Notes: generated from the sequence alone by a model not told the origin. DNA of 64,000 nt from Flectonema sp. DT1601 (GCA_964019425.1 OZ025865.1:1-64000); one strand, 5' to 3'; shown: positions 22,043 to 34,899, counted from the first letter of the stretch. Translations and numbers: made by a program.

Positions 22043-22984
22043 TTACCCAAATCGGCGAGTGGGTGCCGCAACAGGTTGATTCATCATCCCCATCTTCATT
22101 CGCCTGATTTCAATAATTGACATCGGCTTGTCAGTAGGGGGTCGCTCAGATTCCATCGGAAGTGACGTATTCACAACTACCGGGGGAGGAACATCTGTTG
22201 GGACATTACAAGACGGGTATTCTTGTGTCGGTGGCGACATGGCTACTGATCTTCCCTGCGACTGAGTATTTCTAACGGCAATGTCTCCAACTTCTCTATT
22301 AACAGGTGGTAAAGTAGGCTTACTTACTTTTCTTGAGCTCGCCGAATACAGAGAAGCCGTACGTGTACGACTTTTCAATTCTGAGCCTCTTCTCGCAGAA
22401 TGTGAACGACTTGCTGCAGGAGGATTGTCTGTTGCTAGCAGTGAGACGGGGGTCGGATCGCGGTCTCTGGCAATACTTGGTTTCCTCGGAGGAGGAAAAG
22501 GAAATGGAGTAGTGTGTTCGAGTTGATATTCGAGATCAGCTACTTTCTTCATCAGATTCTCAATTGTGACATCTCTCTCGACGATGATCGATTCGAGACG
22601 ACGAACTTCACTACCATCGTGACTGTCAAGTTGTTGAGAACTGATGGGGAGAACAGGTTCTGGACGCTGCGGATACTCCACAACTTCAACTTGACTGGCA
22701 GGCGGTTCAAACTTCATCGTCTGGCTATCAGAAGATTCAAATGTCCTCACCCATCTGTCACCGTCGCTCCATTGGAGTCCTCTTTGTTCAATTCTTGTGA
22801 CTCTCGCGTCAAGTAATCCAACTCTTCCAGCAGGTAGAACACTTAAGAAATGAGACTGCGATCCACCTCCGGACAGTCCCACCACTGCCTTATAATCTTT
22901 TACTGTCCATGTGTTTCCCGCAGCATCGCTCCATGTTCCTTGCAGCTGTTTGACTTCGTCGATTCGACCTTCTGCTGACGGCAT
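22043..22984 (-). CDS. WSDGD-domain protein with coiled coil and disordered tail
   Basis: 313 residues, single exon, from MPSAEGRIDEVKQL. Residues 14-85 form a small beta-type module with paired tryptophans: LQGTWSDAAGNTWTVKDYKA, then RVTRIEQRGLQWSDGDRWVR. This is a WSDGD pattern I associate with many uncharacterised protist proteins. A short coiled coil follows (EVRRLESIIVERDVTIENLM, about 125-155), then about 150 residues rich in Pro/Ser/Arg. The tail ends in a basic IIEIRRMKMGMMNQP motif. Probably a cytosolic or cytoskeletal scaffold, but no function is known to me. Confidence 0.7.
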   Translation of the reverse strand: MPSAEGRIDEVKQLQGTWSDAAGNTWTVKDYKAVVGLSGGGSQSHFLSVLPAGRVGLLDARVTRIEQRGLQWSDGDRWVRTFESSDSQTMKFEPPASQVEVVEYPQRPEPVLPISSQQLDSHDGSEVRRLESIIVERDVTIENLMKKVADLEYQLEHTTPFPFPPPRKPSIARDRDPTPVSLLATDNPPAASRSHSARRGSELKSRTRTASLYSASSRKVSKPTLPPVNREVGDIAVRNTQSQGRSVAMSPPTQEYPSCNVPTDVPPPVVVNTSLPMESERPPTDKPMSIIEIRRMKMGMMNQPVAAPTRRFG

Positions 22985-23137
22985 CTTATGGTGGGAAAAC
23001 CGGGTTACTGATTAATTTATATATTTTCGGCAATTATCGAAAAAAAAACTAAACAAACAAATATAAACTGAATTCAGGGTTCTCCCTTCCTTTATTTTTT
23101 TTAATCCCTCCCCCCCACTATGTTTGTGTGGCTGAAA

Positions 23138-23171
<34 letters not shown>

Positions 23172-23409
23172 CTCATTCTCTTTTTTCTACACAAACTGCA
23201 ATAAAGTTAACTAAGTGATTTGTATTAACTGAACTTGCGACAAGCAAGAGCAAGTTGTAGCTGAGAAATATTATATCGTAAACAACCATCCAAACTAATA
23301 ATTTCAGTTCAAACAGTATTGAGATTCAACCTACAAGTCAACTGACATGGGGGGGAACCAGCACATAGTCGGATCACAAACTTTTGATTAGAAAGTACAC
23401 TTAAGCATA
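22985..23409. other. Intergenic, poly-T rich
   Basis: Contains a T run of about 30 at 23140-23170. No gene or RNA recognised. Confidence 0.5.
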
Positions 23410-23631
23410 TCAACACAAAGAATAATAAGCCTTTGATCTTTTATGTGCGTTTTTCTTCTTCTTCTTTTTTTTTTTTTTTTTTTTTTTTTTTCCACTCTGC
23501 TTGAGCTGCTTGATAGTGAAGTCGACACCTTCTCTGACCAGAAGCTCTAGTTCGACCTTCGGAAACGGGATCTTTGCCAACAGACAGTTGCAATGCTGCA
23601 TTAGTTCATTGCAGGCGAGGTAGTAATCCAT
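23410..23631 (-). CDS. Small hypothetical protein ending in poly-Lys
   Basis: A 73-codon frame. The first 47 residues look like a real alpha-helical protein (MDYYLACNELMQHCNCLLAK, then VELELLVREGVDFTIKQLKQ). The rest is encoded by an A run of about 27 nt and a Lys tail. Either the true protein ends or is spliced near the A run and I cannot see the junction, or the poly-Lys is real, in which case ribosome stalling on poly(A) would be expected. The family is not recognised. Confidence 0.45.
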   Translation of the reverse strand: MDYYLACNELMQHCNCLLAKIPFPKVELELLVREGVDFTIKQLKQSGKKKKKKKKKKKKKNAHKRSKAYYSLC

Positions 23632-23816
23632 AGTGTACCGTAGAGAGGTACTGAAATTTTAGGGAAGTTAGTATTGCAGACAGATAAGAATGTTGCATGG
23701 CATCAACATGCACAAAAATAGGACCTGATGAGCTATAAGACGAATATGAAATATACAGAAGAGAAAAGATTGGTATCAAGTTCCTATTTTTATTAGGAAC
23801 TCAGATCCCTCTGTGA

Positions 23817-24752
23817 CTACAACATAAATCCATCTCTCCGCCGACTAGGAAGTGGATGCCGTCTCCACATCCGAGATGCCGGCAGTTGCCATCTTTGCAT
23901 CGTAAATCCGATTATAAATAAAAATGCGAACCAAATAAACGGAACTACCAGCGGTACTGTCCAAGGTCGGATTCGTGGTGGAAGAAATCCCGTTGACGGA
24001 GATAGAAATTGAAGCCAAATGTTCTTAGCTGAAGACAGGTCTTCTTCGATTTCAGGATCACCAGGCCGGGGTTTTTCATTAAGGATTACGTCAACAACTT
24101 GTCTAGCGAAGAATGTTAAGAAGACTTGAGCAGGAAGAGTACCAACTGCAGTCGTCCAAATATATGTTTTTAAAGGAACATCAACCACAGCCATAGCAGC
24201 ATTGAGTGGTCCAAATAGTGGAGGAACAAGTCTTAATGTGACAAGAAGCCAAGGAGGAGCCCCTCTTACTTTCCTGTCAATCCAATTTAGCCACTCTCGC
24301 GATCGAGGAGATACTCCTTCGTCACTATCTTGAGTAGTGGTTGGAAGGATTGGTTGCTGAGGATATTGACTGCTTCGGGTACTTCTCCACAATGGTGGTG
24401 GTGATCCATGCCATGCTATCCGAAGTATAGTAAAGTTAATAATCCCACCAATAATATGAGCCACCCAAGAGGTACAGACAGCAACTACCCAAGGAGAAAT
24501 CAGTACACCACACAATACTGTCAAAAACATTTCCCCTGGCAGCGAACATGCCAGAACAGCTGCTAATGCACAGCAGAATACCAACGGGGCACTAACTGGA
24601 TGAGTCTTAACAAATGCTTCAATTTGAGCTCTGTGTTGCCTTAAGTTGTCGACCGTTACGTAATTCTTTCCAAAATAAACCACGACGATAAATAAAATCA
24701 TCATCAAAACTCCTCTTTTCCTGCTACTGCTAATTGTTGCTGTGCGTGCCAT
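23817..24752 (-). CDS. VTT/DedA (TVP38/TMEM64-like) membrane protein
   Basis: 312 residues from MARTATISSSRKRG; frame upstream of that ATG is Phe-rich and likely UTR. A basic N-terminus is followed by a TM helix (GVLMMILFIVVVYFG) and a VTT-type core. The core has the re-entrant SLPGEMFLTVLCGVLISPWV element matching the family's (F/L)P(G) loop, then GGIINFTILRIA. After a variable Ser/Pro loop comes LLVTLRLVPPLFGPLNAAMA, the conserved R-x-x-P...N-x-x-x-G-like half. A final TM helix (VPLVVPFIWFAFLFIIGF) precedes a basic tail. Family members such as VMP1, TMEM41 and Tvp38 act as lipid scramblases or in ER/Golgi membranes. The function here is inferred from the family. Confidence 0.85.
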   Translation of the reverse strand: MARTATISSSRKRGVLMMILFIVVVYFGKNYVTVDNLRQHRAQIEAFVKTHPVSAPLVFCCALAAVLACSLPGEMFLTVLCGVLISPWVVAVCTSWVAHIIGGIINFTILRIAWHGSPPPLWRSTRSSQYPQQPILPTTTQDSDEGVSPRSREWLNWIDRKVRGAPPWLLVTLRLVPPLFGPLNAAMAVVDVPLKTYIWTTAVGTLPAQVFLTFFARQVVDVILNEKPRPGDPEIEEDLSSAKNIWLQFLSPSTGFLPPRIRPWTVPLVVPFIWFAFLFIIGFTMQRWQLPASRMWRRHPLPSRRRDGFML

Positions 24753-25300
24753 ATTTTTACATTTGCGAAAGACAGCGGGGTGAGCAGGAAAGAGTTCTGT
24801 TTTAAAAAAAAAAAATATAATAAATACACCCCAACACAACATTTCAGTACAGTTGTTGTCTAAGCATTGTGATTAGCTGATGAAATGTAAGTTATAATCG
24901 TCACTACAATTAAAGCAAGCTGATCATTAGCGGGTAGGGGATGTAGAGAATGCTTTTCTGACCTCTTTTTTATTATTTTTTTTATTTATTTATTAATATT
25001 CTCTTCTCCCTCAAATTCTTTATTAAAATTCCCCATCCCCACGCCCCTCTTTTTTTTTTTTTTTTTTTTTTTAAAAATTCTTTTTTTTTTAAATTTTTTT
25101 TTTTTTTTTTTGAAGCCTTCCCTGGGAAGGGTTCCAAGAAATCCTTTCAAGTGGAATAATTGCTTAAAGCAACAACAAAAATAAATAAATAAATAATAAT
25201 TTCTTCGTGCTCCAGTGCTTACCAAATTAGATTAAAAAGAACAGGAAGATAAAAAGGTACGGGAAAGGGTGCGAGAGGACTGGGGAAGGGGTCTTGTTGG

Positions 25301-25333
<33 letters not shown>

Positions 25334-28300
25334 TTAATTAAATTATGTCACCTTTGCCTTAATGAGAGGAAGAGACAATTAGTGTGACGACTACTGTTGC
25401 TCTCTTTACGGTGTGAACTTACTGACGATGTAGTTTTTTTTTTTTTTTTTTTTTTTGGTGGTAGCGGAAATTAAAAAAAAAAAAAGGGAAACGGGAATTC
25501 CGTGGTGCCTCTGGCCAGAACTCAAATTAAATTCTGGCTTTTCTTCGGCAAAGATTTTCTCAAGAGTTATAACAAATTAACATCTTTTTTTTTTGTGTTT
25601 TTGTGGTTTTTGTGTTTTATGCATCTGTTCTCCAAACAGATGCAAATGCTGTAGTGTTTTTGATCGAAAATAATATAAATTTTTTTTTTTTAAATAAATT
25701 TCTTCGTACCTATGAGTTCACCAAAGCAAAATTATTTTCATTCTTCACATTAGTTATTAAAAGGTTCCTTAAACGATAGCCCAGCAGCCAGAAGACTCCG
25801 GACTTCGCAAGAAAAAAAAAGCTAGAATAAACAAAGCAAAAAAAAAAAAAAAAAAAAATTATTAAAAAAAAAAAGGCACGATATTTCTTATCCTTTCAAA
25901 ATTTTCTTTAAAAATTATTTAAGAAAAAAATCCGAGAAAAGAAAAATCACAGCAATCGGAGGGCTTCGTAAATCTCTTCTTCCCTTTTTTTCTTTTTTTT
26001 TTTTTTTTTTCTTTCCTCCTGCATAAAGCGTCCACACGCTTAGAAAAAGAAAAAAAGTTCCCAACATCAAATAATAATTAGGTATATAGATTAACAGGTA
26101 CTACAAGCGTCTGGAACAAACGTACAACGCAAGGCAAGCTTTATTTGTGTGTTGCAAAGGGAATACGTGGATGGGATTTTTTTGTTCCATTAATCAAAAT
26201 ATTCTGACCCTTCGGGTTGAGGTTATTCACACGTCTCTTTTTTTTTCAATTGTCAGACTTGTTCTTAAAAAAATTAAATAAAAAATGTTTACACTTCACA
26301 TCCTAATTCTCCACAGTGGTAAAAAAAGAAAAAAAAAGAAAATAAAATAGTCAATATTTAGGATAAAAACTCAAATTGGGGAGGGAGAAGAACTGAAAAA
26401 GGTAGAAAGTGCCTTTTTGACTGTTTGGTGAAGTTGTTCTGTTCGGGTATGCTAAGAATGATATCAACTGACTTTCAGCGGCGGTGTGAGGAAATGATTA
26501 CATTCGTCAGTAACTAGACTTTTTCATTTGTCAGTCAGAAGATGTCACGTATACATTCAAAAAGACGAAGAGAGAACGAAAATGGAAAGGGAGGGGGAAA
26601 AAAACAAAAAGAAATGGGACAGGAGCATTAGGAAAGCAGTAGTCGAGAGAGCGATCGTCGTAATTGGTTATGCGCTAATCCTTGCTCAGCATCTATTCCA
26701 AAGAAAGCACAACGAGAGCAACAGAGAACAGCTGTGGACTACATGCAGAAGCATTGCGGCTCCAGCAGAACTGTCTCTTCGCTCTCTACTGAGACTGGAA
26801 TGGTCAGCAAAAGAAGAATTATTAACACAGATCCCGTCATTGAGAACAACGACAACTCAAAGTGAAGCATATTCTGCCCCACAATAATTCAAACCCCGGG
26901 TAGGGTACCTTTTATACGGAGATCTTCCTTCCAAAAGGTGAGGACTCGTAAACTAACTCAAAACTGCCAGACATGAACAGTTTCTGATACGGATGTCAAA
27001 TATTGTATTCCTTCCGTAAGGCGAGGAGCTCAGAAAATAACGGAATGAGACGATCATTCCCGTCTCGTAAGGTAAAGAATCATTTAGTTGACTTTCTTCC
27101 GCAATCTGTTCCGCCTCAGGTTGAAACCAGAGCTGGAAAAGTGAATACTCCCTTCCGTAAGGAAGGAACCTTTTTTTTTTTTTTTTTAAAATATGAAAAA
27201 CGACGAAACTGAAGCATTTTCTGCTCCACATCACCCAGTAGGGTTGTCATGATCAGCATCAAGAGTACAATTACGTAATCGTCGATGTTCCTCCCGTAAG
27301 GTGAGGGGTTTTCAATATGTTGATAACTTTTAGAAAGGTCTGCGACTGACACCACAATGAAAAACGAAGAATATTTAAGAAAAATTATATAAAAAAAAAA
27401 GAAAAAAAGACTATAGATTTGAGCTCCGTGTTTGTGTGTGTTGTGTGTGAGAGCAGAGAAGTTATATGGCCAGGAAATATATTATTAAAAATCAAATTCA
27501 GGACAAAATACGAGAAAAGAAATTCACAAATATTATAAACGCCGATCCCGCACACGGCAAAAAAAAAAAAAGAAAAAGAAAAAAAAAAAAAGGGAAATTA
27601 AACAAGCAATTCTTTTTAAAAACAATTATGTGGAAAGGGGGGGTAGTGATTAAAACAATTCGTGTGCTGGCTCCATGGATCTGACATTTGCTACTTTAAT
27701 TTTTTCGTTCAATTCTTCACACCAGTAGATCTTCCTTCGTGAGGTCAACGGCCAAGCTGTAAAGACATGCCGCATGATTCGTGTAACCTGCTGTACCTTC
27801 CTTGCTTCTCTTTTTTTTTTTTTTGATTTTTTCATTTTTAGTTTCTTCTACTACCTCCATTTTGTCGCCAAGAAGTGACTTTCCTCAGCTGACTGGTAGT
27901 GATCGTTTGTTTTCTTTCTGTGTGGGTGTTGGGTGAATTATTTCGTGTTTTTTTTCTTTTTTTTTTTTTTTTTTTTTTTCTTAAAGTGTGTTCTATCAAT
28001 TAAATAAGGTTTTCTTCTCACAAAAGGGAAATTAGGGAACCTGTACACTCCCTACTGAAGAGGTGCAAGGGAGAGATGTTTCAAAGCCACGGATGTGAGT
28101 AAAAAAAAAAAAAAAATTAAAAAAACTGAGTTTCTGAGTTGCAAAACTATCTTGAGCACAGTCGATTAGCAATAATCAACGTGGAGGGTGTTCTCTCAAA
28201 CCACAAGGGATGCTTCACAGAGCACCCTTCATGAGGTTCCCTTAAATATCGAAATAAACCTTCAAAGCCATAAACAGTACAGGCAACCAACGAACCCAGC

Positions 28301-28443
28301 AACTGGAGATCCGGAAAAGAAAACGTGGAAGGGATTTAAGGGAGCATTTAGTACAAAAGATATTAAGAGTTCCCCCACAGAGGGATTGATAAAAATGAAA
28401 AAGAGAACAAAAAACCCAAATCTGGGATAAAATGTAAACACTT
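24753..28443. other. Gene-poor AT-rich stretch
   Basis: About 3.7 kb with many A and T homopolymers of 15-30. A plus-strand frame at 26528-26887 (119 codons) begins MSVRRCHVYIQKDE. It has a helical hydrophobic middle (AIVVIGYALILAQHL) but no family likeness and no sign of splicing; I do not accept it as a gene. Nothing else is recognised apart from the repeated motif listed separately. Confidence 0.5.
26925..27312. repeat. Dispersed short palindromic motif, five copies
   Basis: Variants of CTTCCGTAAGGCGAGGAG recur at about 26928, 27011, 27058, 27150 and 27292, spaced by about 50-140 bp. The core CTTCCGTAAGG(A/C)(A/G) is semi-palindromic and its left part varies (CTCCCGTAAGG, TCTCGTAAGG, CTTCCAAAAGG). 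The intervening sequence is unrelated. It could be protein-binding sites or small hairpins in an RNA. Confidence 0.5.
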
Positions 28444-30690
28444 TTACGTTCCAACGGTAGTCCTGTTACCAGAAAGACCAACAAACGGGATAGCAGAAGG
28501 TGCGAGGGTAGGTTGAATGGTTGGTGTTACTGGTGAGGTTCCTTGCATAAGCAAAGGTTGGGTCTGCGGAGAGGTACCATTTACAAATCTAACTTCATGG
28601 AAGATAAGAGTCGATGGGTCTGCGGTACCAGACTGAGCATCTTGTTGTTCTACGTATACCACATTATCTCTAGGCTGTAATACATCTTGATGTGGAGTAC
28701 CGAGTGTCATGAACGCTTGATTTTCTAGATTTTCGGTCGTAGGAGTTCCCAACATTTCCAAAACAACCTCCTCACCCGGTAGTTTAAGTTGCTCAGAGCT
28801 AATAAAAGTATTCTGCTGTGGCTGTTGGAGCTGATGAACTTGTTGGTGTTGTTGTTGATGTTGTTGCTGAAGAAGATGAAAAGCAATACTTTGATCATCT
28901 TGTTGTTGAACAAACTGAGCCTGTTGGAAGACCTGTTGTTGCTGATGTTGTTGTTGTTGTTGTTGTTGTTGTTGCTGTTGTTGCTGTTGATGTTGATGTT
29001 GCTGCTGAAAGAATTGTTGCTGCTGGTGTTGCTGTTGTTGATGATGTGGGTGATGGTGTTGTTGAATTTGATATTGATCGACTACTTGCTGCTGAAACTG
29101 ATTGTCTCGCTGTCCGTAAACCAATTTTGCTCCCCACGAGTCGCCCCTTCCTAACTGGTCCTTGTTTCCGAGTCTGCCACCCTTTCCTTTGCCATTTCTG
29201 TTGCGACCCTTTCCGTCTCCCTTTCCACCCATCATTCCCCCAACCTGCATATTCATGTGCATAGACATGTCCCCACGATCACCTAAATGTGACATCTGTT
29301 GGAAGTCATCGTGTTGTTTTCCCTTTCCACTCTCCCAACCCTTCTTGGCGGTTTCAATTCTGCTGTCAATATCAGCCTGTTCTCCAAGACACTGAGAGTC
29401 GTGTTGTCTTCCCTGGAGTCCGACAACAGTTGGCTTGTCAGGGTCCATACTCCATACGAATCTGTCCTTGTGCCTGGATAAGAATCTCATTAATATCGAT
29501 AAGGTCGGTGATAAGAATGTTGCGAAGACAGTGTCGTTTGAAAGATTATCGAGTAGGTCTCTCTTATCCATATCTTTATTTCCCAACAGTTTAATAAGGT
29601 GGTCGTGGAGTCTAATTTCAGCCTCAGACATAGGAAGATTAGTACACAATTCACGCTGACCCGGCTTTAAGACAATTCGGGGTTCCGGTGAGACGGTTTT
29701 CTTCTTCAGAGCTTTGTTGCTGAATGTGAACAAAGTGAACACCTTGTCATGTTTGTTTAAGAAGTTATCAAGTCCTCCATATTTTCGTTGAATGATTTCA
29801 TCATAGAGACGAGGCATCTTTTCGATTAGCATCTCATGTGCGAGAGCAGATGTGATGGATCCACCTCGTGGGTTTACTTTCTCATCAGCAATTATGTTAC
29901 GCAAGCACTCCAACACTTCCTGTTCATCATCGCGAACAATGCAAGTAGCGTGATACCAAAGCTTCAGAGTAATATGCGTTGGTTTGAAATTTAATATTTC
30001 TGTTTGACAAACGGAGTCCATTCGAGTCATTAGATCTTTGAACACAACTTCGTACTCATAACCCTCACCTCTAAAGTAAAGAGATGAACGAATGTGACTA
30101 TCTCTGGGTAAAGCCATATTAGCGGATGTCAATAAAATATGAAACGGACACTGTCTTGGATCCACAACATCTAAACGACATCTCAAAGTGTTCGGCAACA
30201 CCTGAATAGTTCCTTGTGTTGTAGCGCCATTCTCATGTGGAGGAATTGATACTCGTAGTAGTTGCAATCCATTAATTACTACACTTATGCATTCATCAAC
30301 TACGTTCTGTTTAGTTGGTTGTTTTGTTTTGTTTTGTTTATTTGAGAATAATCACACAATGAAGCAAACTACATACATCAGTTTGTGCCATCGCATGAGA
30401 AGCCGTCACGGGAAGCAACGTCGGCATACTGGGACTCGGTTCAGTTTTCTCATCAAGAGAGCTGTTAAGTGATTTCTTTTTTTCTCTAATAAAGTAGACA
30501 AACCATGTTAAAGACAACATAATCAAAACATACATTCTATTTGCCTGCAATGGCTGAACTGGGTTTGTCTTAAACTTGTCAAATGGCGAAAACCCTCCGT
30601 CCTTTCCTTCTGGTGCGAGGAGTATCTGGTCTGCTGGTGAGTCGAAGGCTGGATCGTCAGCACTGAATAAGTTAGTTTTGTTAGGTTTCC
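28444..30690 (-). CDS. Multi-exon Q-rich protein with winged-helix-like domains
   Basis: Three exons can be joined in phase: A about 30690-30534, B 30485-30377 and C 30306-28444, with introns of 48 and 70 nt (GTATGT...TTAG and GTATGT...AACAG). The 5' end is not settled; an exon-like piece at 30739-30803 may belong but its phase does not fit. Exon C alone gives 620 residues. Its first 130 residues form a beta-rich domain. Then come two helical domains (ALAHEMLIEKMPRLYDEIIQ with YGGLDNFLNKHDKVFTLF, and LSPTLSILMRFLSRHKDRFV) that look like winged helices. A Gly/Lys/Arg-rich segment (GGKGDGKGRNRNGKGKGG), a long His/Gln tract with a near-pure run of Q, and a Thr/Pro tail follow. Probably an RNA-binding or condensate-forming protein; function not identified. 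Confidence 0.7.
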
Positions 30691-30738
30691 CTGTCACTTG
30701 ATATCAATACGACGTTTAAACAAGTAAATACATACCCC

Positions 30739-30803
30739 GACGACATTGGTGTAGAGATCCCCAGCAGGTTTGCTATCGCCATTGGGGATGATTGCTGAAG
30801 TCT
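30739..30803 (-). other. Possible upstream exon of the Q-rich gene
   Basis: Bounded by CTTCAG on its 5' side and GTATGT on its 3' side, and open as TSAIIPNGDSKPAGDLYTNV. The phase does not match exon A as I draw it, so either an intermediate acceptor or another transcript is involved. Confidence 0.35.
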
Positions 30804-33800
30804 GAAGAGAATGATGTAAAAAAAGACATTACTTCAAACACATTAAAGACACCAAATAAACACATTCATTCAACAAGACTGAAATAATAATATAAAAAAA
30901 AAGAACATTGATTATTATTACTTTCATCCAACACAAAAAAAAATAAAATAAATTAACTTCAGTTGAAATTTAAAAAAAAAAAAAAAACAGCAAGAAAAAA
31001 TAAAAAAAACCACAAAAGAAGTTCAAGAAGAAAAAACAGGAATCAATGTGAGGGAGGAAGTAGCACTATAAGGTACATTGGCTGTGGTATGAACAAAACA
31101 AAATTTCCATCCTTGAAAACATCTCAGTACGGTACACTACGCACTATTCACTCGTTAAAACTGTTCAAGACTAAACCGCTACCTAATAAGTTTGCCTTCT
31201 AGAGTCAAATCTAGCACAAGACTGGCAACAAAATAAATGTGTGACAAGAAAGAAAAGTTATTAAAAGAAAAACTGGATTCTGAAAAAGAGCAATGAGGAA
31301 ATCATCAACCAAGTCCTTCAGGCACGTCGAAAGCTAGCAAGTTGTTAGAGAGGAGTAGTGCAGAAGAAATATCGGGGGGACAGCATCCTTCAGTTTTCAT
31401 CCAGGTGTTCCCTGATAAATAGAAATCAATTTTTCGTGTCGTATATTCAGAGATTTTTACCAACCTGCTGAGAGCACTTTAGCAAGTTAATTATCTTTTA
31501 ATGAATAAAGAGTAAAGACATATCGCAAGCAACCGTACTGCACGTCAAGTAGTAAAGTACTTAACAATGACAGAGTTGGTTTGGAATTCGAAAAATGAGA
31601 AGACAACAAGTCTTGAAATTTACCGAAAAAAAAAAAAGAGGGAGGCAATGTGATCGTCAATAAAAGTAATTTCATTCCCGAAATACTAAATTAACTCATC
31701 ACAGTAATCTCAATTGCGAATTGAGATTATGTGATCTGCTGAGAACAGCAATTATTATTATTATTTTTTTTAATTTGCTGATTTGTAAACAGCCAACTAA
31801 GTAATGATTATGAAAAAAACATCAACAAAAACAAATACAGTCCCAACTGTGGACTTGTTTACTTTCGGCTACCTACAACACACACAAATAACCAATGAAC
31901 TTCCTACTACTTAGTTGTGAGGATAACTCATACAACAACAAGCTACGTATTTTAACTTATTATGAAAGTTCGATCAAGAAAGTCACTACTATTTGGTAGT
32001 GTGACATTGAGTGGGTTTACTTGTCCAAAGTTAGAACTTAAATTAAATTTATTTTTTCAACGAAAAAGGTTCAGAATTGTTGGTGAATGTCTCAAACAAT
32101 ACATTTCTGATGTAAGAAAAAAAACCTACTTCTGTAAAACAGATGTCACAAATGAAGAACAACTTCGAACTATAAAATAAATTTTGGAATGCAAACAACA
32201 AAACAAAAAAAAAAAAAAAAAAAAACAGATTACGCGAATCTGTCCAAAGAATGAAAAGTCAAACGGCTGCTTGGTATGAAAAAAGATGCTACTAGACTTT
32301 TATATTTGTTTATATTCGTCGTCTTCGTACTTCATTAACGTAATATATAAAAAAAAAACCCTCTCTCTCTCTCTCTCGTGGCTTTTTGTTTTTGAACGGG
32401 AAGTTGGGAAAACAGCCCACAATAGCGATGACGTGAACAGAGTCCTCCGACTGGTCTTCATCTGACCCCCATCCATAACAACTCTTAAGTCACCTTAATA
32501 ATAAAAGTTTTGAAAAAAAGAGGAAAAAAAACAGGGAAAAAAAAAAAAAAAAAAAAAAAAAACCTACTTCTGTTTTTTTGACGATCGATTAAGCAGCGCG
32601 CTGAGGTCGCATATTTTTGTAAACTCAATAGTCTAACGGAAGAAAATGAACTCTCAAGACAAGAGCTCAGGGGAATTATTCTGATGACCCATCGAAGGTA
32701 CGCAATAGGACAAGTCGAAGTCCATCAACAGAACGAAGAAGAAGATCAATAATTTGATTTGTTTAGTACCTTTCTTTAGAACGTTAAAAACATAAAACGT
32801 CACCTCATCAGTACTCGTGTTGCAACTACTAACAAAATACAGATGGTTATATAAAACAGAACAGAGAGAAACATAAAAACAGACATAAGTAACAGGATTC
32901 CGTCTCCAATGGATTGCTCAAAAACACACCTCACAACAAGTTAAAAATATAGAAACAAAAAAGAAAGGAAAAAGAGACGCTTCCAATGCGAGAAAAGAAA
33001 AGTTGTCATTCAGCAACTAAAACAATAATCTTTTCATTATCAAAGAGAAGTTAGTTTGAAGTATACATTCTCGCAGCAGAAAGGCACGAAATATCACGCC
33101 GATACGACAGGTGAGCGTCAATTTCTTTTTTTTTTTTCTTTTTTTTTTTTTTTCAAAAAAAATGTAGGTCGGAACTGAATTCGTCCCACAAAACAATAAT
33201 AAAAAAAAAAAAAAACTCAGAACGATAACGAAGGATACTCATTGCAACGCAAGAGAAGTTAACCTTCGCTCCACACACTTATTTTCCTCTCAGAGACAAC
33301 AATTATTTTACAAAAGAAGTGCATCAAAACAACTAAGTCTCCACCGTTGAAGCGACGCAACAATAATTTGAAGCCAGAAATAGGGAATTATCTAACATCA
33401 GTATTCTCTAAGTGATGTTCTGAGGACACGTCGTGCAAACAGAGGATTGTTTTCGCAAAATAAGAGAGCAAATCTTTTTTTTTATCTTTCTTTAAAAAAA
33501 AAAAAACAAATGGGAATTCCAATTGGGCAAACGTTTTTTGCTGTTAATTTTATGGTTCACAATTTTAATTATTTGAAAAAGAAAAGGGCACCGAAGTGCC
33601 ACTGCGATTCGTTTCTCAAACAAAATTGTTCTTTTTTTAGTACGACTGCTCTACAGTATTTGAACTCCTCCTTGAGAAGTATATTTCATAAGAAAAAGTT
33701 CCTCAAACCACTGAGCAGCTCATCAAATAACAACATCCTGCCCTCTACACTACTTCGCTATGAAAAAAGAAAAAAAACAAAAAAAAAAAAAAAAAAACTT

Positions 33801-34833
33801 TTTTCGTCTGCCTTCAAAGTCTGCAAGAGGTGCAGAAGAATAGATTTCAGATGAGAGTTTACAGCAAGTCAGCTTCTGTTATTTTTAAAACGCCCTACTC
33901 TACTCTACTCTACTCTACTCTGCGAGGTCATTCATGAGATTATTAAAACAGTGTCCTCCTTAGAGTATTTAAGAACATAGGAATGTCAACAAACTCAAGT
34001 TTGGACTAAAAATATAATAAAGGTTTGAATTCGCTTAATTCGCGAAAAAACGTAAGTACGAACAGGGTTGGGGGGAAGAGATCTACCCGACACCACAACT
34101 CAAGAAAATATCGAAAACTATTTATAGACTGAGTCAGGCAAGTTTACTACTTGTCTTTATCTCATGTTGAATGAAGATGTGGTCACATATCCTTACGCAA
34201 TGTGGTATTTCGGGGAAAATCTTAACAAAACAAAAAAAAAAAAAAAAAAACTAGATTCAAAGGTAACAAAAAATACTTTTTTGAGGCAATGCAAAAAAAA
34301 AAAAAAAAAAAAAAAAAAAACGAAAAACATTGCCAACACCTTTTTTTTAAACTAGTGATAAACTTTTCAAAAAAATAAACATAACAAAAAACTTACCTTC
34401 TATCCAGGTAACAAGCAGGATTAATGTCCACTTGTTCCAAGGGTTTTTTTTTTTTTTTTTTGTTGTTGATCCACCCAACTTGCTTGCTGAGTGCTGCGTT
34501 CGATGACAAGAGTGGCCACTAATCAAAATAGTTTCGATACGTAGCAAGAAAATCAAAACACGCAAATATTTTTTTTAACGATTCGAAGGTATTAGAGGTG
34601 TGTGACAACTCATCAATTTGGTGTTGGTGGGTTGTGTTGTTGTGTTGAATGTATGAAGATGTCTGAAGTGGTGGTAGTTCTTCACTTCACTTTGTTTTAA
34701 ATAAGTTTTAGTAAAATACAAAAAAAAAAAAAAAAAAAACACAACAAGATTATAATATTTTTTTTTAAAAAAAAAATTTTTTTAACACATCATTCTTTCG
34801 CTTCCTCATTATCTTTCGGAAATGACGCGACCT

Positions 34834-34872
<39 letters not shown>

Positions 34873-34899
34873 ATTCAGTTATTTAGATAAAAAAACAGG
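30804..34899. other. Gene-poor AT-rich stretch
   Basis: About 4.1 kb with A/T homopolymers, a CT dinucleotide run near 32360 and five copies of CTACT at about 33895-33920. Frames are short, Lys/Phe-rich and lack family signals. No gene or structured RNA recognised. Confidence 0.5.

Noticed and set aside
24986-25225. Lys-rich frame of 79 codons
   Set aside because: Encoded by long homopolymers; typical chance frame.
26528-26887. 119-codon plus-strand frame as a gene
   Set aside because: No family likeness, unusual composition and no splice support; it sits in low-complexity DNA.
28789-29264. Leu/Val-rich plus-strand frames of 120-148 codons
   Set aside because: Antisense shadows of the CAG/CAA polyglutamine tract of the real minus-strand gene.
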